From: Metarhizium brunneum
Lineage: Eukaryota > Ascomycota > Sordariomycetes > Hypocreales > Clavicipitaceae
Direction: 5' to 3'
DNA: 64,000 bases
NCBI RefSeq assembly: GCF_013426205.1
Contig: NC_089424.1
Location: 310,001-374,000, forward strand
The first letter of the stretch is position 1; the number at the start of each line of letters is the position of its first letter. Below the pieces are notes generated by a model that was given only the letters and a program-made list of their open reading frames with translations, made no database searches and was not told the origin of the DNA. Positions 43,529 through 55,431 of this stretch are shown here, one piece after another. The position numbers and the translations under genes are program-made.

Positions 43529-43837
43529 TCATTCCTCCTTGGCCAGCCTTCCCACCAATGCCCTGCCTGCACTTTCTCCTTTGATCCAATCGTCTTCGGG
43601 AAAGATGTCGAACATGCCGACCTTGCGCAGCACTGGAATTGCAGCCTTGATGGCTGGTTCAAGGGCCGTTCTTTGGTGCTCGTCGCCGGCGTCGTACGCC
43701 TTGATGTTGACTATCAAGGCCCCGACTGTGCCGGTGGGCAGCTTGTCGCCGTTGGGGAGCGTGACAATGGGGAATGACTTGGCTAACGTCCCCATGGTCT
43801 GGTTGTTGATGTCTTGGAGACTCTGCGTAGAAGACAT
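43529..43837 (-). CDS. Small conserved cytosolic protein, function unknown
   Basis: 102 residues, single exon. It has no signal peptide, transmembrane segment or Cys. Features: FPIVTLPNGDKLPTGTVGALIVNI, then a helical AAIPVLRKVGMFDIFPEDDW. The layout is like a small uncharacterised family shared by fungi and bacteria (a DUF-type protein), which I recognise only loosely. The compact, well-ordered composition argues for a real gene. Confidence 0.65.
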   Translation of the reverse strand: MSSTQSLQDINNQTMGTLAKSFPIVTLPNGDKLPTGTVGALIVNIKAYDAGDEHQRTALEPAIKAAIPVLRKVGMFDIFPEDDWIKGESAGRALVGRLAKEE

Positions 43838-44348
43838 GGTGACTGATTTCAGACCGTGGAGATGTTGCTAACTATATTGATGGAAGAGGTGGAAGTGATG
43901 AATGTGATTCAATGTTTTTTTTTGTTGATGGTTCCGAGGTGTATGTCGAACGCTACATGACAGATATCATGGTATTTCTTGATTTATATGTATATTCCCA
44001 GTCTTAAATGGCTCAATGCAGGCGGTGCCTGTCCGCGGAAAGTCCGTGGAGCACGGGTTGAAAAGGCCATGGTTTGGACAAGGCAAATAACCATGCTGAC
44101 GGTATGGGAGATATTCGGAAAACCATAAACGCGAAGCTGTAGCTAGGCAAGGCCGAGAAAGGACCAATTCGGGAAGGTGGAAAGAAGTCTTAAGCTGGGA
44201 GGTCTTACGAGGGAGCCAGTACACTACATCGGGCATCATCCACGGTTCAATGTCTTCCTTGAGGAATTTGTGAGATTTACCCATAGAGGTGATTACACAA
44301 AAGAGGCACAACTCGTATTCAGCGAGCTTCACAGAGGGGTCGCTCGCG
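43838..44348. other. Spacer between two leftward genes
   Basis: About 0.5 kb; no gene. It is the promoter of the small conserved gene and includes a T/G run near 43915. Confidence 0.45.
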
Positions 44349-44871
44349 TTAGTTGAACAAACCGCGAAGCCCCAGCCCGATGACAGCATACACGGCCGTG
44401 CCAGCAGCCAGAACAGACAACCTGGAAATGATTAGCACTATATTTGGACGTTTCTTTTTGTCTCAAAAGAAGGGAACAGAAAGAAGGAAATGGACGCAAG
44501 AGCACGTACTCTCCATACGACTTCCTCCTCAAAACGAGCCCAATGTCGGCAGCGCAAATGCACAGGGTGCTGAGAATCAAGGTGCCCAACTCGTCGTTGC
44601 GGCCCTTCTTGGCAAGGTAGTACATGGCAAGGCCGATGGCCAAGTCTCGCGACCCAAGCAGGCCCGAGAAGCCGAGGGTGCTCTCGTGGTCTGCCGTTTG
44701 GGAGTCGCTCAAGGCTGTGATGCCAAAGAGCGCAGCTGTGCGATGAGGGGAAAAGGTGGCGAGGGAGCTGAGAACGACCCAGCTCGATGCCACGCCGAGA
44801 CCGAGCGTGTTCCACGTTGTCGGGGAGAGGGAAGAGAGGCTCATGTTGTCCAAATGGTGAAGTGATGACAT
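44349..44871 (-). CDS. Small DUF4267-type membrane protein
   Basis: Exons 44871-44510 and 44421-44349, 144 residues. An alternative start at 44844 removes nine residues. Four hydrophobic segments: GLGVASSWVVLSSLATF, LLGSRDLAIGLAMYYLA, ELGTLILSTLCICAADIGLV and, after splicing, LSVLAAGTAVYAVIGLGL. The GSRDLAIG block resembles the DUF4267 family of small fungal/bacterial membrane proteins. Function unknown. It is followed closely by the SDR gene in a head-to-tail arrangement (251 bp). Confidence 0.75.
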
Positions 44872-45122
44872 GCTTGCTTCATGTTGCGTGGCCGAGCGAG
44901 GCTCAACAGGTTCTGGTCAACAGTGCCGGCTTAATGGTTTGGCCGAAGCGCGACGCATCACCAGATGCTTTGTTTCTTCACACCAGACCTTCACCCTTCC
45001 AGCCTCAGGCGTCACGGGCAAGTTGGACAGCGGCACCTGGCGACGAATGGCCATGGCTTGGTTTCAAACTACCTGCTTGAATACATACATCATGATGTGG
45101 CGTCATTCAAGACCGTCATCCA

Positions 45123-46049
45123 TCACCAGTCTTGGGCTCCGTCCCAGGTCACGACTCTGCCAACGTCGGCATCCCTCTCGCCCTCGACCACGCTCCGCAC
45201 AAGGTCGCCAGCCCGCGCCGCATCTACAGCGCCCAGCTTCTTCATCTTTCGAGGGGTGCTCCCGCCCAGGTGCGTCGCCGACAGCCCGGGATTGACGGCA
45301 AACGTCTTGACGCCATCGTCCTTCAACACCTGGTACCAAGTCAACATGCACATGTTGACTGCCGCCTTGGAACACCTATATCCTTGGTGCGTGATGAGTC
45401 CATCTTTGGGCCAGCCGTCTTGCCGTTCTCCTGTCCTGGCTGAATCGCAATCCTCAAACGCCCCGCCGAGACTCGCATTGCTCGAGCTGAGAAATATGAG
45501 CCGCGCACGGGGGGACCTGATGAGCAAAGAGGCGAAGAGGCCAGTAACAACTTGGGCGCCCGCAACGTTGACGTCGTACGCCTTATTGAAGACTGCCCTG
45601 AAGTTGGATGCGTCTTTGCTGAAGGTGGTGTCGAAGAGAGCGCCTCGGTGCACGCGTTAGCCAAGTGTGAGTGAAGAGAGCAATACCGCCATACCAGCAT
45701 TGTTGATCAGGATGTCAAGCCATCCAAATCTATCCTTGACATAGTTGAATGCCTTCTCAATCGACTCGTCATCCGTCACGTCGATCTGTATGGCCTCAGC
45801 AGTCGAGCTTGACGGCGCCAGCATGCCCTTCAACTGGTCCATGGCGGCCAATGCCTTGGCCTGTGTGCGACCGCCAACAAAGATGTGGTATTGTTCTTTT
45901 GTTGACTGGATGAGCGCCTTGACCGTCTCGAATCCGATGCCGGTGTTGCCGCCAGTGATAAAGACGAGTCTTGAAAACACATACATGTTTTTTTGCGGGC
46001 ACGATGCAGATGAGGGGATCAAGAAACTAGATGGGAGTGCCCTGGCCAT
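45123..46049 (-). CDS. Short-chain dehydrogenase/reductase (SDR)
   Basis: Exons 46049-45695 and 45643-45123; the 51-nt intron has a CTAAC branch site. 291 residues from the first ATG. An internal ATG at 45986 gives 270 residues and places TGG close to the N-terminus as is usual, so the true start is uncertain. Motifs: cofactor-binding TGGNTGIG, DVTDDESI, NNAG (split by the intron and restored by splicing), LSSSN with the catalytic Ser and YRCSKAAVN with catalytic Tyr and Lys, then NPGLSATHLGG. Classical SDR, NADP-dependent by family; the substrate is unknown. A decayed NmrA-like gene lies upstream on the same strand. Confidence 0.87.
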
Positions 46050-48009
46050 CTCGGTGGGTGTGTCTACATCTCTGGCTTTATACGATGCCTACTCTGCCTT
46101 GTTTGCTGAGCTCGGGCCATGACATGTCGTTGGCTTTGACGAAATCATCCAGATGCGTCGCAAGGCTTGGGTTCTAGCATTGGCAGATTCTGTGTGGCAA
46201 TGCTGGCTGCGGGAGGGCAGGGCACAGAGTGTCCATTGCCATGTTGGCCAAAGCCTCAAGCCGCGGCCTAAGCTCGTCTAACAACCTCTGCCCGACCAAG
46301 GACAAAGCAAGTTTGTGTAACCTGCTACATGGTGCCGCATTTCATCGAGTCACCATCTCCGCCCACCCCGAGGACTTGCGGAATCCATCTCTCTCAAATG
46401 AAAGAAGCAGCCCCAGTGTCAGCTGATCTTTGGAAACATACCGAGCAGCCTGGAACCAGGTTTGGCTAGAAATTCCTCAAACGAGGGCAATCCTCCTCTC
46501 GCGCTTTGCGCAGCCGAACCCGACGATAGATGACTTGTTGCCCCGCCGCCTTGCTCATGGCCAGTGCAATCTCTTCAAGCACAGGCTATATAACCTCTCC
46601 GCCCCGTAAATGACTTTCTCAGGGCGGGCGAGAATGGATCCCATCAACTTGCCTGTGTCGCCCACAGCGTCTATCAGCGGGACGAGGAAGACGACGCGGA
46701 CTCCGGCTAGGGCTGTATCAAGAGAACCAGGATCATGGACGTCTTCCCGAACCACCTCTATGTTTCTGTCTGCAGGCGTCGCGATTTGCTAGATTTCTGG
46801 TCGCGGGTAATGGCCCGGAGCTTGTATTTTCGAGACAGTCCCGCGTCACCGAGAATGTAGTCGGTGACAAAGCTGCCCTACTAGCCTGCAGCACCAAAGA
46901 CACCGAAGATTTAGGACATGGGTGTAGGTTGACGCACACCGCTGCTGAAACATGTCATCAACTGACATCTAGATGATTGCCAATGGTTGACGCCTAAAAA
47001 TTATATAAGTTGGTGAGGGTTGTCTGACGGAGGCTTCCACTTAACTCCGTAAACTTGTAAAACCAGACAGATCCAGCGAGACGTCGACCCACTGGACGAG
47101 AGAGCTCTTCGCCTCGTATTTAGCAATATCAGCCACCGGGTGAAGATGCGCACGCTGGTATAAAGTCATCCCTTTTGATCGCAGCACACTCTCTTTCTAG
47201 CTACGCAAAGCTAGTGCTGCGACTTGAGGCTGATAATGCTGGATTACCGACCATTACATGCGCAGCTAGGGAAATATAGCAACGATTCCCTCAGGAGCGG
47301 ACAAAATTCAAGCATATAGTAGGACGTCTTTCTCGCTGCATTTCAGTCGGGGTGACGGTGAATGTCTTGACACGGGGCATGTCTATAGCCACCTAATACT
47401 GCGAAGTCCTTTGCCCAAGACGCATCACATCAATCCAACTATCTGCATCAGTCAACTCCACAACCTCAAGCAAATGGTCATTGAAACAATGAAAGCAAAA
47501 TTTACCAAGTTTTCCATACCATCACAACACTCGTTTTCTCCACTGCTGTCAGAGAACCATGAAATAGCTTCTTGCACATGTTGGCTTGTAGACGCGGAAT
47601 ATACCTCGAACTAGTAATTGGAGATTCCTGCTTTGAGCCTCCTACCTTGTCTTTGTCTGGGGTTATGCTTTTGTATGAGAGGCCCTTACCATTGGAATGG
47701 CTGTCTCGAAAGCAATAACAAGACCAACAATGCCCAACTTTGCTTCCGAGATGAAGACGTGGTAGTGGCAAGACTCGCATTCGGCGGCTGCATGTAATTG
47801 GTTCAGATCCACATTCACGGTAATTCACATGGTAATGTTGACTTTGCTTGTCTACAGTCAGCACATGTGCAGCTGAATGTTGTCAGGATATAACACGAGC
47901 TGCCCTTCCCCTCCTCAACAACTCGTCCTTGTCTAGTATCTCTCTGCAAATATTCTTCCCAAGGCGCCCGCGATAAAACAGCACTTGGCAGAGATCACCA
48001 TCACACCCC
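46050..48009. other. Gene-poor stretch with an NmrA-like relic
   Basis: About 2 kb with no intact gene. It contains the NmrA-like pseudogene (46555-46919). Between 46080 and 46555, fragments on the minus strand may be the mutated remainder of that gene. Nothing is recognised from 46930 to 48009. Confidence 0.45.
46555..46919 (-). pseudogene. Decayed NmrA-like (NAD(P)-binding) gene
   Basis: From the ATG at 46919 the minus strand reads MS*IFGVFGAAG**GSFV, then YKLRAITRDQ, which is the N-terminus of NmrA-like atypical SDRs, where GATGxQGG is expected. The two adjacent TAG codons stand where Gln (CAG) is expected, as C-to-T mutation would produce. A later stop and frameshift precede VREDVHDPGSLDTALAGVRVVFLV, which matches the family's next block. 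At least four stops and one frameshift make it non-functional. Confidence 0.7.
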
Positions 48010-48666
48010 ATGTCAGCTAGTCGTCCCTCTCGTCCCGCGCCCTCTTGGAACGGCGAGGTGGACAAGGTCAAAGAGGCTCGAAGCAGAGGAGATGCAGCAG
48101 CGGCCATCACCACGGCCAACGCTGCTGCCGACAATATAGAAAGCCACATCGGCGAGACCATGACCGGGTCTGCAGATGAGAATGAGGCGTTGACCGCTGC
48201 CCAACGCTTCACCTTTAATGTCGCGGCCGATGCCTGGCCGGGCTGGCAACGCGACGGACCCTTGCCGGACAAGCCTACTCTGCTCAGAGCAAAGCGTCTT
48301 GCCCAGCGCTCGGCGTCTTTGGTTGACAGATTGAAGCTTGGTCCGGTCCAGGTCGGTACAGGCGCCTGGCTCGTCGGCGCGTTCGACCTGGTGCTGGGGG
48401 ATTTTGAGGAGGCGATTGCTCGCTTCTCGGCCGCCTCTGACAACTATCATGCCGCATCCGCACCCGGGCTCGAACTACTGACTAGCGGATATGCCGTCAT
48501 GGCGAGGGGACTTGGGGAATCCAAATCCGAGGACGATATTGCCGGGGACCTGGACCGAGTCATTGCCCAGATTCTTGCGGGCAGCTTTGAGGATGGTGAA
48601 GAGTGGGCGGAGCAACTTCGCACAGCCTTGGCCGTCGTTTCGAGGAAAGAGTACAGGGAGATTTGA
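48010..48666 (+). CDS. Conserved soluble protein, function unknown
   Basis: 218 residues, single exon, ATG at 48010. Predominantly helical and Ala-rich, without signal peptide or membrane segment. A basic, Pro/Ser-rich N-terminus (MSASRPSRPAPSW) precedes helices such as VDKVKEARSRGDAAAAITTA, AKRLAQRSASLVDRLK and GDFEEAIARFSAASDNY. The last resembles a TPR-like helix. No Cys and no known motif. Codon bias towards C/G third positions supports a real gene. Confidence 0.65.
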   Translation: MSASRPSRPAPSWNGEVDKVKEARSRGDAAAAITTANAAADNIESHIGETMTGSADENEALTAAQRFTFNVAADAWPGWQRDGPLPDKPTLLRAKRLAQRSASLVDRLKLGPVQVGTGAWLVGAFDLVLGDFEEAIARFSAASDNYHAASAPGLELLTSGYAVMARGLGESKSEDDIAGDLDRVIAQILAGSFEDGEEWAEQLRTALAVVSRKEYREI

Positions 48667-50029
48667 TCCTAGCTCTCGGGGCATGTTTCGTGCGCGCCAA
48701 ATTCGAGCCATTAGGGAACGGTTGTCCAATTCAATTTGTAGCTAGCGGTTCTGACGCCTTGGTAATCACCCTGAGAAAACAAGATATCTTCTAGTCCTGC
48801 TATGACAAGATTCACTTGTGTGGGACTTGCGAGCTTTGTTTCCATGAACCTTGTTTCTAGCTTTTCTTACCCCTTCAAAAAATTAAAGAAAAAAAAGAAT
48901 AGTAATATCTTTCAGTCCGAATTGAGTCACTAGCTATCTGCGAATATACTGATGGGAATGTAAATATTGGTCAGGCGAGAGACACTGGATTTTGCGCTGG
49001 CACTGCCAGATCCCCCCCTCCGGGCCAGATTATACACTGGATTCGGGTGTATTATCAAGCTCGTCGGTTTCCAACGGTGATTTCGTATGTTACGGCGACG
49101 GGCTGGGGAAAGTTCCAGGGCATATCGCTCGCGCAGTGGCCACCCTTGTATGGAGTCGTCAAGCTCATTTTACTTTGAGTGCTGACGTCAACGGAGCTCT
49201 GGGGAGAAGCAGTGTGTTGCAACAAGGCAGTTGAGTAATTCTCTAGAGGTTTTACAAGCAGGGCCGAAAGTTAGAATATGTTCCTCCTTTAAATACTCAT
49301 TCTGACATGGTGTAACCTATACAATCGATCAAGATTGGCAATATTTGGTCTCTTCCAGGTAAGTGGGTCGAGGCATGCATTTACAGGGCTGGAGATGCTA
49401 GGTAAAGAATATGTCATGACAACTAGTTGCGTTGTTTTGCCTGGTTTACAATAACCAAGTTGCAGCAGGACTGCATTGTGTTAGAGAGCCCCTGAGTCAA
49501 TACAACGTTATTTAGGACATGTCGCCGGTCTAATTAAATATGACCACAATATATATTGGGACCGACATTGCAACTTGACGGGCTGATACACAGGCTTTGT
49601 TTCTGCCGATGTAGTGAGTCGAATCGTGCTTGATAGGGTAGCATATCATGTAAATTCAATGTTACTTCGGTGCTGCAATTTTCGCAGCGCCACACCTGTG
49701 ACGTGTCAACAAAGTGCTTACTCTAGCATCTCCATGTGGGAGCTCCGATGGCGAATATGCCAGGCAAGAACTGGCATAGGCATATTGATAGCAAACCTCC
49801 GATGCTTCCGAGTATTGAGCGGGGTCACCGCCGGCGGTTGTGGGCGCGATGGCCGGCCTAATAATATTAAACTTCAATGTTCCCTTACCCCCGGAATCTC
49901 CATCTGCCATACATGGTCTCATAACATATTCGCCCACGATATTCTCTCACTGTTGAGCCTCTCAACCGTTTAGACGCAAAGCTATCCGCACAGTCGTACA
50001 TCATCTAGGTACTGACTCCTTCCACCAAA
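48667..50029. other. Intergenic region
   Basis: About 1.4 kb, AT-rich in the middle; no gene or RNA recognised. Confidence 0.45.
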
Positions 50030-51103
50030 ATGTCCCCAACAGCGGCCGGAACCATGAGAGCCGTGGTTTGCAACTCGCCGGGCCCGACGTCCGTGCTGAG
50101 AATGCAACATATTCCTTTGCCCATTCCCGTGGAAGGCCAAGTCCTCGTCAAGGTTCTTGGCTTTGGAATCAACCGTGCTGGTACGTCTCGCCTCAACACC
50201 CACCCACCCACCTGATGATACCTAACGGACCTGGTGTTGTCTTGACTTTTAGAAATGTACACCCGCCAAGGTCACTCGCCGGGTATTGAATTCCCACGTA
50301 TCTTGGGCATTGAACTTGTTGGTGAGGTTGCTGGGTATCCTTCTGGCTCCGGAGCAGAGCCCGGCGACCTGCCCATCGGCACCAGGATCGCAACCTGTAT
50401 GGGAGGACTGGGACGACAAATCCCGGGGTCTTACGCCGAATATGCCTGCCCGTTGAAGGCGAACATTTCCCGAATCCCACAGACTAGCCTCCCCATCGCC
50501 ACGATTGCCGCCATGCCGGAGATGTTTCAAACAGCGTACGGTTCGCTTGTTCAAGCGCTGGAACTTAAGCCCGGCGAAAGCATCCTCATCCGCGGCGCCA
50601 CGAGCTCCGTTGGCCTCACTGCGCTCCAGCTTGCGCGGTATCTGGGTGCCGGGAGAGTGGCGGGATCGACGCGCTCCGGGGCCAGGGAGAAGATGCTGCG
50701 AGATTATGGGGCCGACGAGGTCTTTATTGACGATGGGAACCTTGCCAAGCACGCTCCTGCACAATTCGACAAGGTACTGGAACTAATTGGCACAAAGACT
50801 CTAAAGGATAGTATCAAATGCCTGCGCCCCAAGGGCATGGTCTGCATGACTGGCATACAGGGCGGGGAGTGGACAATGGATGACTTTTCGCCCATTACAG
50901 ATCTAGCCGAACGTCGGCGCCTCACAGGCTACTCGGGTGATCCAAAGGACTTCTTGGCACTGCCATGGGGTGAACTAATTCGGGCAGTTGAGAAGGGGGA
51001 GATTAAAGTCCCAGTTCGAGAGTTTCGCCTCGACCAACTGCAGGAAGTTCATGATACTCTCGAGCAGGGAGGAGGAGGACAGAAGATGGTGGTTGTGATT
51101 TGA
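50030..51103 (+). CDS. MDR-family quinone/alcohol oxidoreductase
   Basis: Exons 50030-50180 and 50253-51103, 333 residues. Medium-chain dehydrogenase/reductase fold: the GroES-like part has EGQVLVKVLGFGINRA and FPRILGIELVGEV. The nucleotide-binding part has LKPGESILIRGATSSVGLTALQLARYLGA, the AxxGxVG-type Rossmann loop in its quinone-reductase form. The structural and catalytic zinc ligands of classical alcohol dehydrogenases are absent, so it is a zinc-independent, NADPH-using quinone oxidoreductase-like enzyme. The intron falls just after the NRA motif. Confidence 0.87.
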
Positions 51104-54100
51104 GCCGCAGTATTCGCGAGACGGTAGAAACGGACCTGGATACTTTCTACTCATCCCTGTACTGAGAAAATGCAGCAATGGAGGGTATGGAATATTGTAC
51201 AGGTTACTTGCTGGTCTTGTAGCCTCTTCGAGGCCATTGGTGAAGAAAGCTCTCATTGACAGAGTTCCTGGGTAGGGAAATAGAAATCATCTAGTTGCAG
51301 AGTCACGATTCGCGAGGAACAGGCCAAGTATATTTATTATGACCCTAATGTAGAAAATTCCGACTCGATGACGATCCGATAAAATTATATACCGTAATGG
51401 CTTGTGGGCTACCATACGCACCATTTGACATGATGATATTGTTCAGACCGAGAATATAATGTCGTTTTGTATTATTGCCAACGCTACTCATAATTCATCC
51501 GCATTTGCATCATGATGTGTCGACACTTGTCGGAAGGAAGTCCAAATGAAGAACCACCAACAATGTGTGCCATTCTTGGCCAGCGAGAACCAGAATTCCA
51601 ATCATATAAAGAGCACCCCACAAAGGCTGAAGGGGCCAGGGGTAGATATAAAACGGGAAGAATGAAAAACTGTCAAGGTCAAATGTAGGCTTGCCCGGGA
51701 TCTGGGAAAGAGTTGGCCGACTTTTGCCATGGCTCACACTCCTTTCTCGCGCTACATGGGCAGTCGATGCAACCAGAGCCCAGGTATGTCGCGTAGTCTA
51801 CGCACAATGAGCAACTGGGCCGGCACAGCCTGCTTTGCAATGATCAAGAAGAAAGGCTTCGTAGGGGCGATAGCAGTAGTAAACCCCGTTTGGATCGGAG
51901 ACTGTTTCCGCACTCCAACCTGTCAATTGACCTTGGCAGCTGATCTATTGAAAACTCTTCAAATTTCTTTATGGCATCATTTGTTTGGTTTAAATGTATT
52001 GAAATCATTGAGGAGCACCCAGCCACAATAGCTTTAAGTTGGCCCACAAGATTGCATAGCCGTAGCTGAGCCAGAAGCGGCGATGGCGGTGGCCACGCAG
52101 AGGAGAGTGAATGAATCAAAGTGCATCTTGACAGGATGCTTTGGTAAAGCTGGGTGTTTGGTTCAGATGAAATATTGCTTGTTGGGATTGATGGAGATCA
52201 GTCGAGTTTCAGTTGTCTTGCCCTCGAAGCACGATGGGGTGTGGCCCTTTATGTTTCAAACGACGCCGCATTTTCTGAATTCAATTGATGGGAAACGTCA
52301 GAACCCGAAGCTCATGGGAACGGGTTACAGCTCGAGAGCCGTGTTTATCCGGCCTGCTGTGGGACAATAATATCCCGCCTCGCCGTTCGCTCAGTGTTGG
52401 CAGCTTGACCCATCAGCAGTCACAGCATATCTGACAGCAGGATGTCTACATACATGTAGTCTGTATTCCGGTTGACCTGTCATATACTTACGGATGTTGC
52501 GTGGAGATGCCGCGAGAAAGGGGTCAAGTGTTGTCATTGGCAGATGTACAGCAGCTGTCGGTGGTGCCCAAGTCCCCCCAAAAGCATCATGATGCATTCC
52601 TGTTCCATCCATCCAGGACACAGGAGGGCAGAGGAGACAGTAATACACGTTAGCTATCGAGTCGATATTATCCATAGTCCCGATACCTGCCGCTGGCTTC
52701 TGGGTTGATGCTGTAGCAAACGCCTCGGGAATAAGAGAACCACGGGTCTCGCGGCCCAGAAAATCTACAATATATTTTAAATGTTGCCAAGCCGCCAACC
52801 GGTACGGCCCGAAGCGATACTATCCTTTGAAATCGTTCCACTGACTGGCAATTATTGGGAATCGACGATCTCGTGCCTAATCCGCCAAATCTTGCAGTCG
52901 GCCAGTCGTTCCCATGCTCTTATATAATCTTATTACATGAAATAGCTGCACCTTGACGGTTTGGTATTACTGCCAAGACTTGTACAACATGACCACTATT
53001 GGGCATCAATTACACGTCGCATTGTAATTCCTGTACTGTGTCCGTAGTTGGGTACGATGGCCTCATCCCTTCTCTATGTGTAATACTTGCTGAACTTGTC
53101 ACCAACGCAACCATGTCAAAACTGACGTGAGGCGTCAGTACACCTTCCGGGCTAGTTTGACCGTTGCATGTCTCCCATCGGATCCCCATTGTTCACATGG
53201 ACACGGTAGTTACTGCGGCGGCGGCATGTCTCACCCCATAGATGATCTGCTGTGACGTTGGGTCACTTTTTTTCGGTGACACAGACAAATTACGTCGAGG
53301 CTTGAGCTACCTTTCAGTTACTGGAAAGTATGTAGCCGGGTTTTGATAGAATGCCCAATCAGAGATTCATCAAGCCCTGCGCAGACCGGGCCTCGGGCAC
53401 GCCCAACCCCAGAACTCTGCAGCAAACGAGTCAAGTCCACCTTTAGGGGTTGTCGCTTCTCTATGCCGGGGAAAAGAGTGTGGAGAATCCTTTCGCATCG
53501 ATTGTCTCATTATCCGACCCCCCTTTATTCTTACCAAGCGGTTCTTTGTTCGCTGATGGCCAATCTCAAAAAGGTGGTTCGATGATGGGAACAGAACACA
53601 CATAGGGTCCTGATCTCCTACACTACCTTAGAGAGCAGGAATCTACATGTGGTGCGTAAAACTACGGAGGACCTTGGCTAGAATAGAACGGATAGGCTCT
53701 GTGAGTCTCTCGAGTTCTCATGGCCCATGGCGTTCAGCCATGCAAGGTAACGTGGCTGCATTGAGAGTGTCTGTCACTACGTCACAGTGCATACACAAGG
53801 ATGGGAACGGATAATCCCTGTTTGCTCTTGGGACATCTGTACGCAGGGACTTGTCGGCTCCAACCGACCACCTTGTCAACTTGTTCAAATATTACGGCAG
53901 TGGCCTAGCTACTTATGTATAAGACACACAACGGAAGAAGAACATGAGACCTACAGCATATTAGTGGTGGAGCTCTTGATAGAATGTGTCAATCATAGGC
54001 AAAAGTTTGGCATCCCCGCTCATCGTGTATCGCTGGCTGACATGTGGCATAGAAACGCTCTTTGGGTTGCAGTGTGCCACACCCCATGCATATGCATACA

Positions 54101-54965
54101 CGTATATACGACAAATTGGTTGTCAGTGTTAGTTTCGTTCTAGCTCTTTATGTTATCGCCAGCTGCTTGGGTTTTAATGGTTGGGTGTTTGATGCTATAG
54201 TTTTATGCTGCCCAGAAAACACCATAGCAAACGCTTGAGGTGACTGGCTAAACCATCTGAGCACATTCCGACGTTTTTGTTCGACTGAAATAAGTAATAA
54301 TGTATTAAGGAAGATACGGATGAGTTAAAGCTAGGGATTATACGATTCTACAATAGCAAAGGGATCCATGTGTAACGGAGGCACGGAGGACCAAGAACCC
54401 CTCGACACTCCATTCTCTAGAGTGGTGGGTAATATATAGTAGCATTGAAAATTTTAGCATTTATGAAAGACGACGGCTCAGGTAGTACATATTGCAAAAG
54501 ACTGATTTTTCAAGACCACGATCAATGCGAACAAGAGCTTGCTTACTCTAATGTCTCAACCGTTACCGTTCATCATTTGTCTCTCCATCACGGGTTACTT
54601 CTGTCAATCTAAGTTACCTGACTTTTACCTAAGAGATTCAGCTTGGCCCTGTAGGTAATAGTTTTATGGTAATATTATACTAATAACTTGCTTGGAGATG
54701 TCATGCTACTGTCTTAGAACCACATTACGTTAGATATTACTGTCCAAGCCTTTTGAAAGATATTGTGGTCTGTAACCATGTCGGAGGACGTAGTTTTCAA
54801 GGTAGTAGGGGGATTCCAAGTCGGGGATAAAGTATAAAGCCATCATGTTTTGCCATCTTCACGCCCAGTCCTAATACCAATAATAAACACACTTGCTCTC
54901 AACCGACTATAAGAAATAACACTATCTCACTCTAAACGTTATTCTACAACATCACAATCCTCACT
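51104..54965. other. Long gene-poor stretch
   Basis: 3.9 kb without an intact gene. The only protein-like signals are the relic of a small secreted protein ending near 52126 and a Trp/Phe-rich stretch at 51510-51737 (minus) with no family. AT content rises from about 54200 to 54960. Confidence 0.5.
51990..52126 (-). pseudogene. Possible relic of a small secreted protein
   Basis: From an ATG at 52126 the minus strand encodes a clean signal peptide (MHFDSFTLLCVATAIAASGSATA). It is followed by MQSCGPT, a TAA stop, then SYCGWVLLNDF in the same frame before further stops. The Cys-Gly-Pro and Cys-Gly-Trp spacing is like small cysteine-rich effectors. An unrecognised intron could rescue it, but no good donor was found. 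Confidence 0.35.
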
Positions 54966-55431
54966 ATGCATTCTCTTGCCTTCCTTGCTACTCTACTTAT
55001 CCCCCTTGCAGCAGCAGCACCCGAGGTGGCTGCTTCCCCTGCCCCTGAGGCTGCTGGCGACGCCACCATCTATGATGGTAACAACTTCAGCGGGCAGAGC
55101 CAAAATATCCCAGTGAATGGAGTCTGTGTGAACCTAGGACCTCCTTTGTGAGCACACAATTCCATAGCCTGCCAACTACTATTATGCTGATATGTAGATA
55201 GCACCGACCGAGGCATTAACTCCATCAGACTAGCGGCTTCGGGCGAACATTGCAACATTCACGGGTATGTAATAAATTCATAAATCATATATCACACCCT
55301 CTTATCGTTCCGCCTGACTCATACGAAAAAGCCGATCAAACTGTGCGGGCTCTTCCTATACGGTCTATGAGAGCCAGCGGTACATGCACAATGTGGCATA
55401 CTCTATTCGCTGCCTCCGGGGCTCTTTTTAA
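54966..55431 (+). CDS. Small secreted beta/gamma-crystallin-like (I36-type) protein
   Basis: Exons 54966-55147, 55202-55264 and 55332-55431, 114 residues. A signal peptide (MHSLAFLATLLIPLAAAAP) and an Ala/Pro-rich propeptide precede one domain. That domain has ATIYDGNNFSGQSQNI, the Greek-key signature YxxxxFxG, then four Cys (GVCVNL, EHCNI, SNCAG, IRCLR) and the second-half motif INSIRLAA. This resembles microbial crystallin-like proteins and peptidase inhibitor family I36 (the Streptomyces metalloproteinase inhibitor fold). All three splice junctions restore Cys- and Tyr-bearing strands, which supports the model. Role open: inhibitor, wall protein or effector. Confidence 0.72.
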
